Shown in pieces: positions 35,376 through 43,769 of a stretch of DNA of 64,000 nt. The notes beneath the pieces were generated by a model, which was not told the origin of the DNA, did no database searches, and saw only the letters and a program-made list of their open reading frames with translations. The DNA is taken from positions 992,001-1,056,000 of the forward strand of contig NZ_JAJIWP010000001.1 of NCBI RefSeq assembly GCF_020880975.1, given 5' to 3'. The position numbers and the translations under genes are program-made. The stretch's first letter is position 1. Every line of letters begins with the position of its first letter. Source of the stretch: Mucilaginibacter sp. UR6-1 (lineage in GTDB: Bacteria; Bacteroidota; Bacteroidia; Sphingobacteriales; Sphingobacteriaceae).

Positions 35376-36674
35376 CTATTCGGTAGTTGTTACTTTATTT
35401 ATCATCAACAAACTGAATACAATGTGCATTACAGCCTCAAAACCGGCTACACATATATTGAGCATCAAAATGCCGCGTAGTGTTGATATATCTAAAAAAT
35501 AAGCTGATATGGCTACCGCTGCAATGCTCAGAGGTATTAATATAACTGGCTTAATGGCCCAGCCACGATGGGTATATAATGAGAATGATGAACCCGCGAT
35601 AAGCCCCAGGCAACTGCCTGCAATGTTCAAAAACAACTCGGTGTGCAGATTAGCGTAAGCCGGCCCAAGCGCCCACAAAATTTGTGTTGGAAATAACCAT
35701 ACAACCGCTAACAGTAAACTCAATATAAGCAGCATAGCTGCCGTAATTCTTAAATAATGACCAAGTAATACGCGCTTATTGTTAGGCAGCCTTGCAAAGC
35801 GGGGTGCAATAAGTGTTGAAAATAGCACATTAAATATGCTTAAAACCATAACCAACCTACCCAGGGCGCCTACCTGCGCAACAGCGGTGGTTGACCCAAA
35901 AATTGAGATGAGCCAGATGGTGATCTGCCCGGATGCGCAATAGTATATCGCTCCGGGTAAAATGCGCTTAACAAAGGTCAGTATCTCTTTGCTGATTGCC
36001 GGATCAGGATTTTGCTTTGTATCGGCATAGCGCGATGATGTTTTGCGTAACTGCCAGTTTGCCCATACAGGCGGTAAACCTGATGCGAAAATGGCTATAT
36101 AAGCCCACGGAAATGTGAATATGGTTAGCGATGTAAGTATTAGCCGTAATATATTAGTGTGTACCTGAATTTTTTGCAGGGGTGCAATATCCTGCGTTAA
36201 TTTTGGAGCGACCTCAAGCAGTGTGCTTGACAGGGATGAAAAGAATGCCGGTATTAAAGCTACCGTTAACAAACCGGCCATCAACCAGCTTGCGCCATGG
36301 TGAACCAGCAGATACAGTAGCACAGGCACCGCTACAAGTAAACTACCCACGGCAAATTTTCTGCGCAGGTCTAACCCAGTGGCGATTACCAGGCCCAGCT
36401 TGTTTTTATCCTGCCAAACCTTTCCACCCTGCGACATTACCCCGGTTGATATCCCTCCATCGGCTAACAAAATCATGGTACCCAGCATCGTGTTCACCAG
36501 GGTGTATAAAGCGTACTCTTGCGTAGGTAATAACCGGATAACAATTACGGCGCTTACAAAACCAATTAATTGTATAATCAGTTGGGCTGCGCCTGTAATC
36601 GTTACCAGTTTCCCTAATTCAAGCAGTTTAGCGTATTTTGAAACTGGCAGTGCAGTTGTCGTTTCGGTTTTCAT
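35376..36674 (-). CDS. Wzx-type polysaccharide flippase (MOP superfamily)
   Basis: A 432-residue inner-membrane protein with about 12 hydrophobic helices. It opens with a helix containing ITGAAQLIIQLIGFVSAVIV and the MOP-type LLPTQEYALYTLVNTML segment, typical of Wzx/RfbX oligosaccharide-lipid flippases. It would move the undecaprenyl-linked repeat unit to the periplasmic side for the Wzy-like polymerase. It lies directly after wzc (30 bp), within the wza-led operon. Low conservation is normal for this family, and the call relies on topology and context. Confidence 0.82.
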   Translation of the reverse strand: MKTETTTALPVSKYAKLLELGKLVTITGAAQLIIQLIGFVSAVIVIRLLPTQEYALYTLVNTMLGTMILLADGGISTGVMSQGGKVWQDKNKLGLVIATGLDLRRKFAVGSLLVAVPVLLYLLVHHGASWLMAGLLTVALIPAFFSSLSSTLLEVAPKLTQDIAPLQKIQVHTNILRLILTSLTIFTFPWAYIAIFASGLPPVWANWQLRKTSSRYADTKQNPDPAISKEILTFVKRILPGAIYYCASGQITIWLISIFGSTTAVAQVGALGRLVMVLSIFNVLFSTLIAPRFARLPNNKRVLLGHYLRITAAMLLILSLLLAVVWLFPTQILWALGPAYANLHTELFLNIAGSCLGLIAGSSFSLYTHRGWAIKPVILIPLSIAAVAISAYFLDISTLRGILMLNICVAGFEAVMHIVFSLLMINKVTTTE

Positions 36675-36704
36675 TTATAATTTAAGCAGTAAAAATTGAG
36701 GGTA

Positions 36705-39032
36705 TTAAGCCAATCTCTTTTTATGCTTTGTGTTGATGTAGTAGCTATCATCATAGTTATAACCATAGCCGTATTTGGTGCGTTGTATACCGTTAAACAC
36801 AATGTTCAAGTTTGGTAATTGATCTTCATTGATTACTTGTTTAATGAATTTCAGTTCAGATTTATCGGTATAACCTTGTTTTATCAAGTACAAGGTCGCA
36901 TCACATACACGTGCAAGTATCGAGGCATCAGTAACAAGGTGCAGCGGCGGCGTATCAATCAATATATCATCATACTCCTTGCGTAAGTTATGGATCAGTA
37001 TATCCAGCTCATCGCCTATTAATAACTCCGATGGGTTTTCAGGAATAACACCTGCTCCTATCACCATAATGTTTTTGTGCACTGGCGATACCTGAACGAT
37101 CTGCTCAAGTGTGGCCTCTCCTTTAAAGTAATTGCTTAGGCCCGGTTTGCCTGCATCAAACTTTAGTGTTTCGGTAAGTTTAGGCCTGCGCATATCAAGC
37201 TCAAGTACTACCACCCTACGGTTGGTTGCGGCTAAAACAGCCGCCATATTACTTGTTACAAAGCTTTTACCTTCGCCACCCACACTTGATGTACACATTA
37301 TAACCCTGCCTGTTTTATTTTGCAATAGCATTTGCAGGTTGGTACGCAGCACCCTAAACTGCTCGGCAATTACGTAACCCTTCTTATCAAACATCACAAT
37401 GCCTTTGCTCGCTTTTTCCTGGTTTATCTCGGCAATTACCGGTGCTGTTAAGGCTTTTTCTATCTCGGCGCGGCTAACCACTTTGTTCTTGATCATATCC
37501 CTGCCGTAAATAAACGCGGCCGGTATGCCTAATCCCATTAAAAATGCTAACACATAAGGCACCTGTTTTTTTGATTTTGGCGATATGTAATAAGGCTCCT
37601 CAACTGTGTGTATTCCGGTAAGCGTTGAAGCATAGCTTAATGATACTTCCTCCTTTTTTTGCAGCAGGTATATGTAAAGGTTCTCTTTAATGCTCTGCTG
37701 TCTTTTAATGCTGATGTACTGGCGCTCCTGGCCCGGTATGTTTTTTATAGAAGCTTCAAAGCCCGAGTTGTTTTGCTGCAACTCACGCTGAACAGATACT
37801 AATGAAGATTTTATGCCTTTTATATTTTCTTTAATGGCGGCTTTGGTAGCGTTTATCTGCCTGTTAATAGGTTCAAATATCGGGTTCTGCTCGGGTGTGG
37901 TGGCCAGTAACCTGTCCCGCTGTAACTGTAGTTTTGATAACTGGTCAACAAAACTTATTAACCCCGGATCTGAAATACCCAGTGTGGCCGGTACCGAGCC
38001 TTCATTATTGGTTGAGTTTACATAACGTTCAATACCGTTAATAACATTCAACTGCACATTTACTTCGCTGAGGCGGGTATCATTACTTTGTACATTATCC
38101 AGATAAAACTTTGATTTTGATGAGATATCTGTTAGCCCGCGGCTGCTTTTAAAACCTTCCACATCCTTCTCTACCGAAGTAAGCTCGCCACTTAATGATG
38201 ACAGCCTTACATCAATAAATTTAAGTGTGCTTTGTGTAGCACGTTTTTTATCTTCAATGCTTGATAGCTTGTACACCTTTATCAGTTGATTTAAAAAGGC
38301 TTTGCCCCGTTCGGGCACACCATCTTCAAGTTCCATTTCTATTATCGGGGCATCCTTGTTTAAGGATACCAAAACAACGTTCTGATAATACGTTACTACA
38401 TCTTCTGGGCTTTGTGTATTAATGCTGATCTTTTTGCCTATATAGTCAGTAATGTAAGGTGTTGCCGAAAGGCTCCATTTACCAAAACCGCTTTTGAGTG
38501 TGGTATTGAATTTATACGGACCTGATTCTTCATCGCCATTTATAAGCATAAAGCTGCCCGCATCCTTTATTTGTATGGTAACTGATTGGTACGCGGGGCC
38601 ATTTTTAGTAGCCAGCAAATTCAGGCGTACCGGCGTTGTAGCGTAAATATCATCATCACTATAGCTTTCGGCTGCTTTATAGTTCGTCCACAGTTGCAGG
38701 TCATCAACTACCTGCCGTATCAAAGGTCTTGAGCGTATTACTTCAAGCTCGCTTTCAATATCTTTGGGTTGCCCTGCAAGGTCTATTTTTTCAAGCGCCT
38801 GCTGCTCTGCCGACGCACTTTTATCATCCTTAATAGCAAGTTTAGCCTTAACATCATACACAGGTTTGGTATTACGTACATGTATATATGCCGCACCAAA
38901 GGCCACTAACAGGCAAGCCACAAAATACGGCCAGCTATGCAGGTATTTAGCGAACAGCCCACGCAGATCTTTTGACGAATCGTCGCCGTTATCTACGCCT
39001 GCCGTGGTTAAAAATAAACGATCGTTTTTCAT
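36705..39032 (-). CDS. Wzc-type polysaccharide co-polymerase and tyrosine autokinase
   Basis: A 775-residue inner-membrane protein controlling polymer length and export. A TM helix near residues 35-50 is followed by the Wzz domain and a long coiled periplasmic region. A second TM lies at about 490-510, then the cytoplasmic BY-kinase domain. Walker A is SSVGGEGKSFVTSN, Walker A' is VVVLELDMRRPKL and Walker B is DDILIDTPP. The tail is a Tyr cluster (TKYGYGYNYDDSYYINTK) that is the usual autophosphorylation site. It starts 4 bp after wza. The activator and kinase are in one chain, as in proteobacterial Wzc. Confidence 0.94.
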   Translation of the reverse strand: MKNDRLFLTTAGVDNGDDSSKDLRGLFAKYLHSWPYFVACLLVAFGAAYIHVRNTKPVYDVKAKLAIKDDKSASAEQQALEKIDLAGQPKDIESELEVIRSRPLIRQVVDDLQLWTNYKAAESYSDDDIYATTPVRLNLLATKNGPAYQSVTIQIKDAGSFMLINGDEESGPYKFNTTLKSGFGKWSLSATPYITDYIGKKISINTQSPEDVVTYYQNVVLVSLNKDAPIIEMELEDGVPERGKAFLNQLIKVYKLSSIEDKKRATQSTLKFIDVRLSSLSGELTSVEKDVEGFKSSRGLTDISSKSKFYLDNVQSNDTRLSEVNVQLNVINGIERYVNSTNNEGSVPATLGISDPGLISFVDQLSKLQLQRDRLLATTPEQNPIFEPINRQINATKAAIKENIKGIKSSLVSVQRELQQNNSGFEASIKNIPGQERQYISIKRQQSIKENLYIYLLQKKEEVSLSYASTLTGIHTVEEPYYISPKSKKQVPYVLAFLMGLGIPAAFIYGRDMIKNKVVSRAEIEKALTAPVIAEINQEKASKGIVMFDKKGYVIAEQFRVLRTNLQMLLQNKTGRVIMCTSSVGGEGKSFVTSNMAAVLAATNRRVVVLELDMRRPKLTETLKFDAGKPGLSNYFKGEATLEQIVQVSPVHKNIMVIGAGVIPENPSELLIGDELDILIHNLRKEYDDILIDTPPLHLVTDASILARVCDATLYLIKQGYTDKSELKFIKQVINEDQLPNLNIVFNGIQRTKYGYGYNYDDSYYINTKHKKRLA

Positions 39033-39036
39033 GAGG

Positions 39037-39777
39037 TTAATTATTAATGCTGGTGAGGATAATGGTTATTACTGAGGCCGCCGAAAGTATTAAGCTGGCA
39101 TTGCGGTAATTTCTGTCGCCCGAGTTTGATTTGGTTTTGTCAGGCTGCACGTACAACACATCATTATTTTTAAGATAATAATAAGGTGATTTAAACAGAT
39201 CGGCAGAGGTAAGATCCAGATTGTAATACTGGCGCTTGCCATCGTTTTCACGAATCAGCAATACATTATTGCGAATACCTGTAATGTTCAGGTCACCGGC
39301 CAAACCAAGTGCCTCTGGTACTGTAACACGCTCGTTAGGTATCTGGTAAACATTAGGGCGGGCTACATCACCAATTACCGAGATCTTAAAATTCATTATC
39401 CGCACATTTACCGAGGGTTGTTTTAAATAAGTGGTAAGGCGCTTTTGTATTTCCTTGCTAATCATCTCGGTGGTCATTCCTGCTACTTTTAAATTACCAA
39501 TAAGCGGCAACTGTATTTCACCGCTTTGGTCAACACGGTAGCCTGATGTTTTATTACTCGAATCACCCCACGCTTCAGGGTTAAGGCTGCTCACAGTTAT
39601 ACCTAATATATCCTCGCGCTGTATAGTAAGCGGCGAAAAATTATCAATGCTTTCGTTAAGATTATTACCACGGTTTACATTTTGGAAGTAAGGTATATTC
39701 TTGTATGAAGAACATGAGGTGCACAGAACGATCAGTATAAGTACAAGGCAATTAAAAAATGTAGAATATTTCATCAT
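39037..39777 (-). CDS. Wza-like polysaccharide export lipoprotein
   Basis: A 246-residue outer-membrane export protein. The lipoprotein signal ends in LIVLCTSCSS (Cys22). The poly-export/SLBB domain follows, with ITVSSLNPEAWGDSS, GEIQLPLIGNLKVAG and the SLBB segment around FKISVIGDVARPNVYQIPNE. A C-terminal hydrophobic helix (ASLILSAASVITIILTSI, about 226-243) replaces the longer amphipathic helix of E. coli Wza, as is common in Bacteroidota. It is the first gene of the ~24-kb operon and has a ~190-nt leader. Confidence 0.9.
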   Translation of the reverse strand: MMKYSTFFNCLVLILIVLCTSCSSYKNIPYFQNVNRGNNLNESIDNFSPLTIQREDILGITVSSLNPEAWGDSSNKTSGYRVDQSGEIQLPLIGNLKVAGMTTEMISKEIQKRLTTYLKQPSVNVRIMNFKISVIGDVARPNVYQIPNERVTVPEALGLAGDLNITGIRNNVLLIRENDGKRQYYNLDLTSADLFKSPYYYLKNNDVLYVQPDKTKSNSGDRNYRNASLILSAASVITIILTSINN

Positions 39778-39834
39778 TTACAGTAGATTTCAGTATTGAT
39801 CAGGTGAAAAGAAAGAATAAATTGAGGGATTTGT

Positions 39835-39897
39835 ACCGACATATAATTCGGTTAAACTGGGCTGCTGGTATAGCTTCGCCATTTCACTTACAGTGAA
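39835..39897 (-). promoter_or_regulatory. Two small hairpins in the wza operon leader
   Basis: In the predicted leader RNA, ACCGA/TCGGT (39835-39839 with 39848-39852, loop 8 nt) and TTCACT/AGTGAA (39883-39897, loop 3 nt) are inverted repeats. The second is a perfect 6-bp palindromic hairpin. UpxY-type antiterminators act on 5' leaders of surface-polysaccharide operons, so these are candidate recognition or pausing structures. This is inference; both could be incidental in AT-rich sequence. Confidence 0.3.
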
Positions 39898-39972
39898 TAT
39901 ATTTTTGTTAAAAATGATTGAGATTGAATATTAATTTGCTAACAAGCACATTAATCCGTTCAGAATCTGATA

Positions 39973-39980
39973 CAAAAGTA
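39973..39980 (-). promoter_or_regulatory. Candidate -7 element for the wza-led operon
   Basis: On the minus strand the bases read TACTTTTG, an exact TAnnTTTG match. No TTG lies at the expected 19-21 nt upstream, so the -33 element is weak or absent. Transcription would begin near 39966, giving a leader of about 190 nt before the wza ATG at 39777. Confidence 0.45.
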
Positions 39981-40452
39981 TAGTTTAAGGAAGGTGAATG
40001 TTAAGACAAGTAACTGATTGTTACCAAATTGGTACCTGAACGTAAACCACATGTGCAATATCAATTAACCTCACTTTTTAGAGAATTTATGAGAATTATT
40101 TTGGTCAAAAAACAACACTATTTCAATATTCTGTTTAAAAATTATGAAATACCAATATCCATATCAATACATATTTTCAGATGAAAATATGTTGTCGCTA
40201 CTTTTAATTTCACACTATTAGCAAGCAATGTGCAATTGCAAACTATTTTTCAATTTTTGTTACAAAAACGAATTATTGTTATTAAACTCACAGTATTATT
40301 ATTAAAATATTAAAAGTTTATATAAAAAGTTATAATCAATTTATTCCACAAAGTTGTAAGTTATTATATTTAGGATAGTTACATATGAAAACTATGTGCC
40401 TGCAGATATATAGGTTAAAATGTGGTATGATAATTATATTATATATAATCCC

Positions 40453-41055
40453 ATGGAAAATAACTTGATCAAACAAACTAATACTTCAAAACGATGGATG
40501 GTAGTGTATACGCGATCCAGATTTGAGAAGAAAGTTGATAAAAACCTGAACCAACAAGGTATATATTCATTTTGCCCAATAGTTAAGTCAAAACATCAGT
40601 GGGCTGATCGTATAAAGACAGTAGATACCCCCCTTTTCTCTTCATATATATTCGTTAAAATTTCATTATCAGAGGTTGAGCGCGTTAAGCAAACATCCGG
40701 AGTGATCAGCTTTGTTGTTAATAACAATAAGCCTGTAACACTAAATGACAATGAAATATTAAGAATAGAAGAAATTGTTAAAAGCTATCAGAATATAGAG
40801 ATCGTAGATGTAAATAAGTTAAACATTGGTGATGAAGTTCGCATCAATAACGGCTTGTTATATAATACTCAAGGCGTGGTTAAAACCATATCAGGTAAAT
40901 CCGTGGTTATGGCCATTGACCAGCTTAACTGTGTACTAATGGTTAAAGTTAAAACAGAGCACGTGGTACCGGCCTCACGTGTTTTAAATACCATATTAGT
41001 AGCAAGCATTCTGCTCTATACGTTCCTAATAGCCTCAGCAACAGTATCATTATAA
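40453..41055 (+). CDS. UpxY-family (NusG-like) transcription antiterminator with hydrophobic C-terminal tail
   Basis: A NusG paralogue that promotes full transcription of long polysaccharide operons. From the ATG at 40453 it has 200 residues; an ATG at 40420 would add eleven. The NGN domain shows RWMVVYTRSRFEKKVDKNLN and SYIFVKIS. The KOW motif follows with IGDEVRINNGLLYNTQGVVK. It then ends with a stretch absent from ordinary UpxY proteins: VLNTILVASILLYTFLIASA and TVSL (about residues 177-200). This could be a single membrane anchor. It is divergent from wza, 675 bp away. Confidence 0.88.
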   Translation: MENNLIKQTNTSKRWMVVYTRSRFEKKVDKNLNQQGIYSFCPIVKSKHQWADRIKTVDTPLFSSYIFVKISLSEVERVKQTSGVISFVVNNNKPVTLNDNEILRIEEIVKSYQNIEIVDVNKLNIGDEVRINNGLLYNTQGVVKTISGKSVVMAIDQLNCVLMVKVKTEHVVPASRVLNTILVASILLYTFLIASATVSL

Positions 41056-41103
41056 GTTTAACCTATAAATTTACAGGTTAACATTTTATGTAATTGCATA
41101 ACT

Positions 41104-41514
41104 ATGGACGTACACCACGGTCAGATAATTGAGAGGGTAATAAGACGGGAGGGGTATAGTATTAGCGAGATAGCCAGGCTAACAAACGTTAACAGGCGTT
41201 CTGTTTATAATTGGTTTAATCAGCAATTTTTAAAATCAGAGATCATTTACAAAATTGGTATCTCTATTAATCACGACTTCTCGGTCGAGTTTCCGCATTT
41301 ATTTAACAGTGATGATTTTAAGCGTCAAACTCCGGTAAATCACACTGCACAGCAATATGCTACCCAAGCAGATCAAAGTACTAATCAACAGAATAACGAG
41401 TCGTACTGGAAGGATAAGTATATAGCCCTTTTAGAAAAATACAACGACATCCTGATCAAGAATGTTGAGCGTAATTCTGTTAAGATTTCAGTTGAAGGAA
41501 CCATTAACCAATAA
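41104..41514 (+). CDS. Helix-turn-helix DNA-binding protein with helical C-terminus
   Basis: A 136-residue protein. Residues ~18-40 (YSISEIARLTNVNRRSVYNW) form a clear helix-turn-helix, with FNQQFLKSEIIYKIG following. A Gln/Asn/Thr-rich linker (about 75-98) leads to a helical end with SYWKDKYIALLEKYNDILIK, likely a coiled coil for dimerisation. It is 48 bp after the UpxY gene on the same strand and probably co-transcribed. Its closest known role would be transcriptional control of the neighbouring locus. The specific target is unknown. Confidence 0.72.
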   Translation: MDVHHGQIIERVIRREGYSISEIARLTNVNRRSVYNWFNQQFLKSEIIYKIGISINHDFSVEFPHLFNSDDFKRQTPVNHTAQQYATQADQSTNQQNNESYWKDKYIALLEKYNDILIKNVERNSVKISVEGTINQ

Positions 41515-42129
41515 TTACTTTTCTTTCTCAAATAGAATAGCAAGCTATTAAACAGCTACCGGGTGCTCACATAGTAAAAATTGCAAAAATGCCGTTAGGG
41601 ATTATTTTTTGGCCTTTAAGTAAATAGCTGTACACGTAGTTTGATTTAACAATACAACTATATATTGTAAAAAATTAAAGTTAAAATTAATGTGATTTAA
41701 AATATTGTAGAAAATAAGCCTCAATATGGAGAATTGAATCCCCAAAGGGAGAATTATTTTCCACAGCAGATCGTTTGAGTTAAATTAATAACTCTAAAAA
41801 AATCGTAACAAAAAAATTACTTCATTTTTTTAAAACAAAATCGAAGCAAATCCATCACTACAAGGATTATTTATTATATAATATTTAATATTATTTATTT
41901 ACTTCATTTAAATAGCTAATCAACTCTTTTATAAACTAATACGCAGGCGTGTTTTAAAAGGTTTCAATTAATTTTAATTTCTTCAGAAATTTAATTTAGC
42001 GGGCAGTTAAGCTGGGCCAGGTGAATTGTACAGATAATATATACCACGTGAGTAATATAATACGTAGTGCAATTTGTGAGATTAAGCGCTGCCTTATGTA
42101 CTTCAGAATGAATCAGCAGAATATATTTA
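41515..42129. other. AT-rich intergenic region, no gene seen
   Basis: About 615 bp with no supported gene. It contains very AT-rich stretches (41660-41740, 41840-41950). GGAGAATT occurs twice, about 25 bp apart, around 41730-41755. An 84-codon minus-strand open frame at 41991-42245 overlaps the end of the channel gene and has no protein-like features. No hairpin with a T-run was seen. Confidence 0.5.
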
Positions 42130-42741
42130 TCACAGTGTTGGCAGTCGCCAATTTTTACGATATGCAATAATTCGCACTGCAGATACGATAATGATCGCAA
42201 TAGCTTGCGCCCATTCCTCGCTAATATAATTAATAAGCAATACATATGTTATACCACCAACTATACATGGTGTTGCATACAGATCAGCATGAAACAAAGC
42301 GGGTATACGGTTAAGCAGTATGTCACGTATTACACCGCCAAAGCATCCGGTTATAGTGCCAAGGGTTATACAAATACCGGGCGAAAGATCAATCGCCATC
42401 CCTTTTTTGATACCAATTATGGTAAACAGCCCAAGACCGAGCGCATCAGACAATAACAGTGTTTTGTGCAAATTCACAATCTTTTTCCGGAAAAGCATAG
42501 TGATAACTGCGGTACCCAAAATGATCAAAAGAATATTTACATCCTTCATCCAGGCAACAGGTGTTGCGCCTATCAATACGTCGCGCACGGTGCCTCCCCC
42601 AATAGCCGTAACAAAGGCAATTATGGTAATGCCAAATACGTCCAGCTTTTTCTCCATAGCGGCAAAAACACCGGATATTGCAAAGGCCATAGTACCCAGT
42701 ATCTCGATAACCTGTGAGAAAGTAGAAAGCGAAATATCCAT
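42130..42741 (-). CDS. TRIC/UPF0126 family membrane channel protein
   Basis: A 203-residue inner-membrane protein of seven helices made of two UPF0126 repeats. The first repeat has AIGGGTVRDVLIG (about 48-60) and the second FGGVIRDILLNRIPALF (about 134-150), the paired GGxxRD motifs of trimeric intracellular cation channels. Relatives conduct K+ or Na+ ions. A minus-strand TATTTTTG (42759-42766) just upstream of the ATG fits the -7 element, with no clear -33. It has no operon partner in the window. Confidence 0.9.
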   Translation of the reverse strand: MDISLSTFSQVIEILGTMAFAISGVFAAMEKKLDVFGITIIAFVTAIGGGTVRDVLIGATPVAWMKDVNILLIILGTAVITMLFRKKIVNLHKTLLLSDALGLGLFTIIGIKKGMAIDLSPGICITLGTITGCFGGVIRDILLNRIPALFHADLYATPCIVGGITYVLLINYISEEWAQAIAIIIVSAVRIIAYRKNWRLPTL

Positions 42742-42844
42742 GAATTGATCCGTCGCAGCAAAAATAGTATAAAAGCAACTATTCCGCTTTATGTATTAAT
42801 ACAGCGTAACTAAAGCTATAATGTTCACTGCATTTTTTTTGAAG

Positions 42845-43768
42845 TTACCTCTTCTGCTTCATGGTCATTTGCCATTCGCGACCCGGCTCATCAACCCTAA
42901 AAGTTTCAATATTACCCTCATCCTGCAAAGTTACATACATGGTTTTACCATCAGTACCGCCAAAGGCTACATTGGTGGGTTTTTGGCCGGTTAATTTAAT
43001 CTCCTGTAGTACCTTGCCTTTTGGCGATACTTTGGCCACTGTACCTTTAGCATACCTTGCCTGGTATATATTGCCCTTAACATCGCAACGCATACCATCC
43101 ATCCCAAAGTCGGGGAATTCTATTATCAATCTTTTTTTACTCACCTCACCCGTTGCTGATAAGCTGTAGGCCCATATTTTTCTTAATTCATTAACATACA
43201 GCGTTTTTCCGTCGGGGCTAACATCAATCCCGTTAACCGTAGCCATACTATCTAACAACAAGGTCACTTTACCATCTGTATCAATGCGCCATACCCTGCC
43301 GGTACCGGCTTTCCAGTTCGGGTCGCTGGCATACAGTCTGTCATACTTGTCAATAGCGATATCATTAGGTTGGGCCATCTTATCCTCATGGGTAAACACC
43401 CGCTGTTCTTTAGTGTCCATATTCACTTTGATGATGTTATGATGTGTATAGTCGGCTATCAGCATATTGCCATGGCTGTCAAAACGGATACCATTGCCTA
43501 TACTTCCGGATGGGAGCTCTATAAATACGCTTGCTTTTCCATCGGGCGTTACCTTACCTATGGTACCATCATGGTCAAAATTTACAGCATACAGGTTACC
43601 ATACTTATCTACAGCCGGGCCTTCAACTCCTATTGTAAAACTTTTGGGTGCCGTAAAAACCGAAGATGTAAAAAGGGCAGCCTTGTTTTGGGCATTTACT
43701 GTATAAGCTGCCGCTACAAGCAGCGGTGTAAATATTTTTGTTATAGCGTGATTATAAGATTTTAGCAT
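42845..43768 (-). CDS. Secreted SMP-30/gluconolactonase-like beta-propeller
   Basis: A 307-residue six-bladed propeller of the SMP-30/gluconolactonase/LRE family, expected to hydrolyse a sugar lactone and requiring a divalent metal. The ATG at 43768 gives a signal peptide (KIFTPLLVAAAYTVNAQ); the upstream extension to 43807 has no signal character and would overlap the next gene. Repeats of DSHGNMLIADYTHHN, NDIAIDKYDRLYASDPNWKA and GIDVSPDGKTLYVNEL carry the metal-contacting Asn/Asp positions. It begins one base after the stop of the sugar dehydrogenase gene, forming a pair: oxidation, then lactone hydrolysis. Confidence 0.85.
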   Translation of the reverse strand: MLKSYNHAITKIFTPLLVAAAYTVNAQNKAALFTSSVFTAPKSFTIGVEGPAVDKYGNLYAVNFDHDGTIGKVTPDGKASVFIELPSGSIGNGIRFDSHGNMLIADYTHHNIIKVNMDTKEQRVFTHEDKMAQPNDIAIDKYDRLYASDPNWKAGTGRVWRIDTDGKVTLLLDSMATVNGIDVSPDGKTLYVNELRKIWAYSLSATGEVSKKRLIIEFPDFGMDGMRCDVKGNIYQARYAKGTVAKVSPKGKVLQEIKLTGQKPTNVAFGGTDGKTMYVTLQDEGNIETFRVDEPGREWQMTMKQKR

Positions 43769-43769
43769 G

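Larger units (their letters stand above)
39778..40452. other. Divergent regulatory region between wza and upxY
   Basis: The 675-bp gap holds no coding frame I would support. Its left part is the predicted wza leader with two small hairpins and a TACTTTTG element. Its right part is very AT-rich (for example 40240-40350, runs of A/T with TTACAAAAACG). I find no convincing plus-strand promoter: TACTTTTA at 40198-40205 is the nearest, one base off TAnnTTTG. Confidence 0.6.

Noticed and set aside
41991..42245. 84-codon minus-strand frame overlapping the TRIC channel gene
   Set aside because: It overlaps the conserved second UPF0126 repeat in another frame and has no recognisable features.
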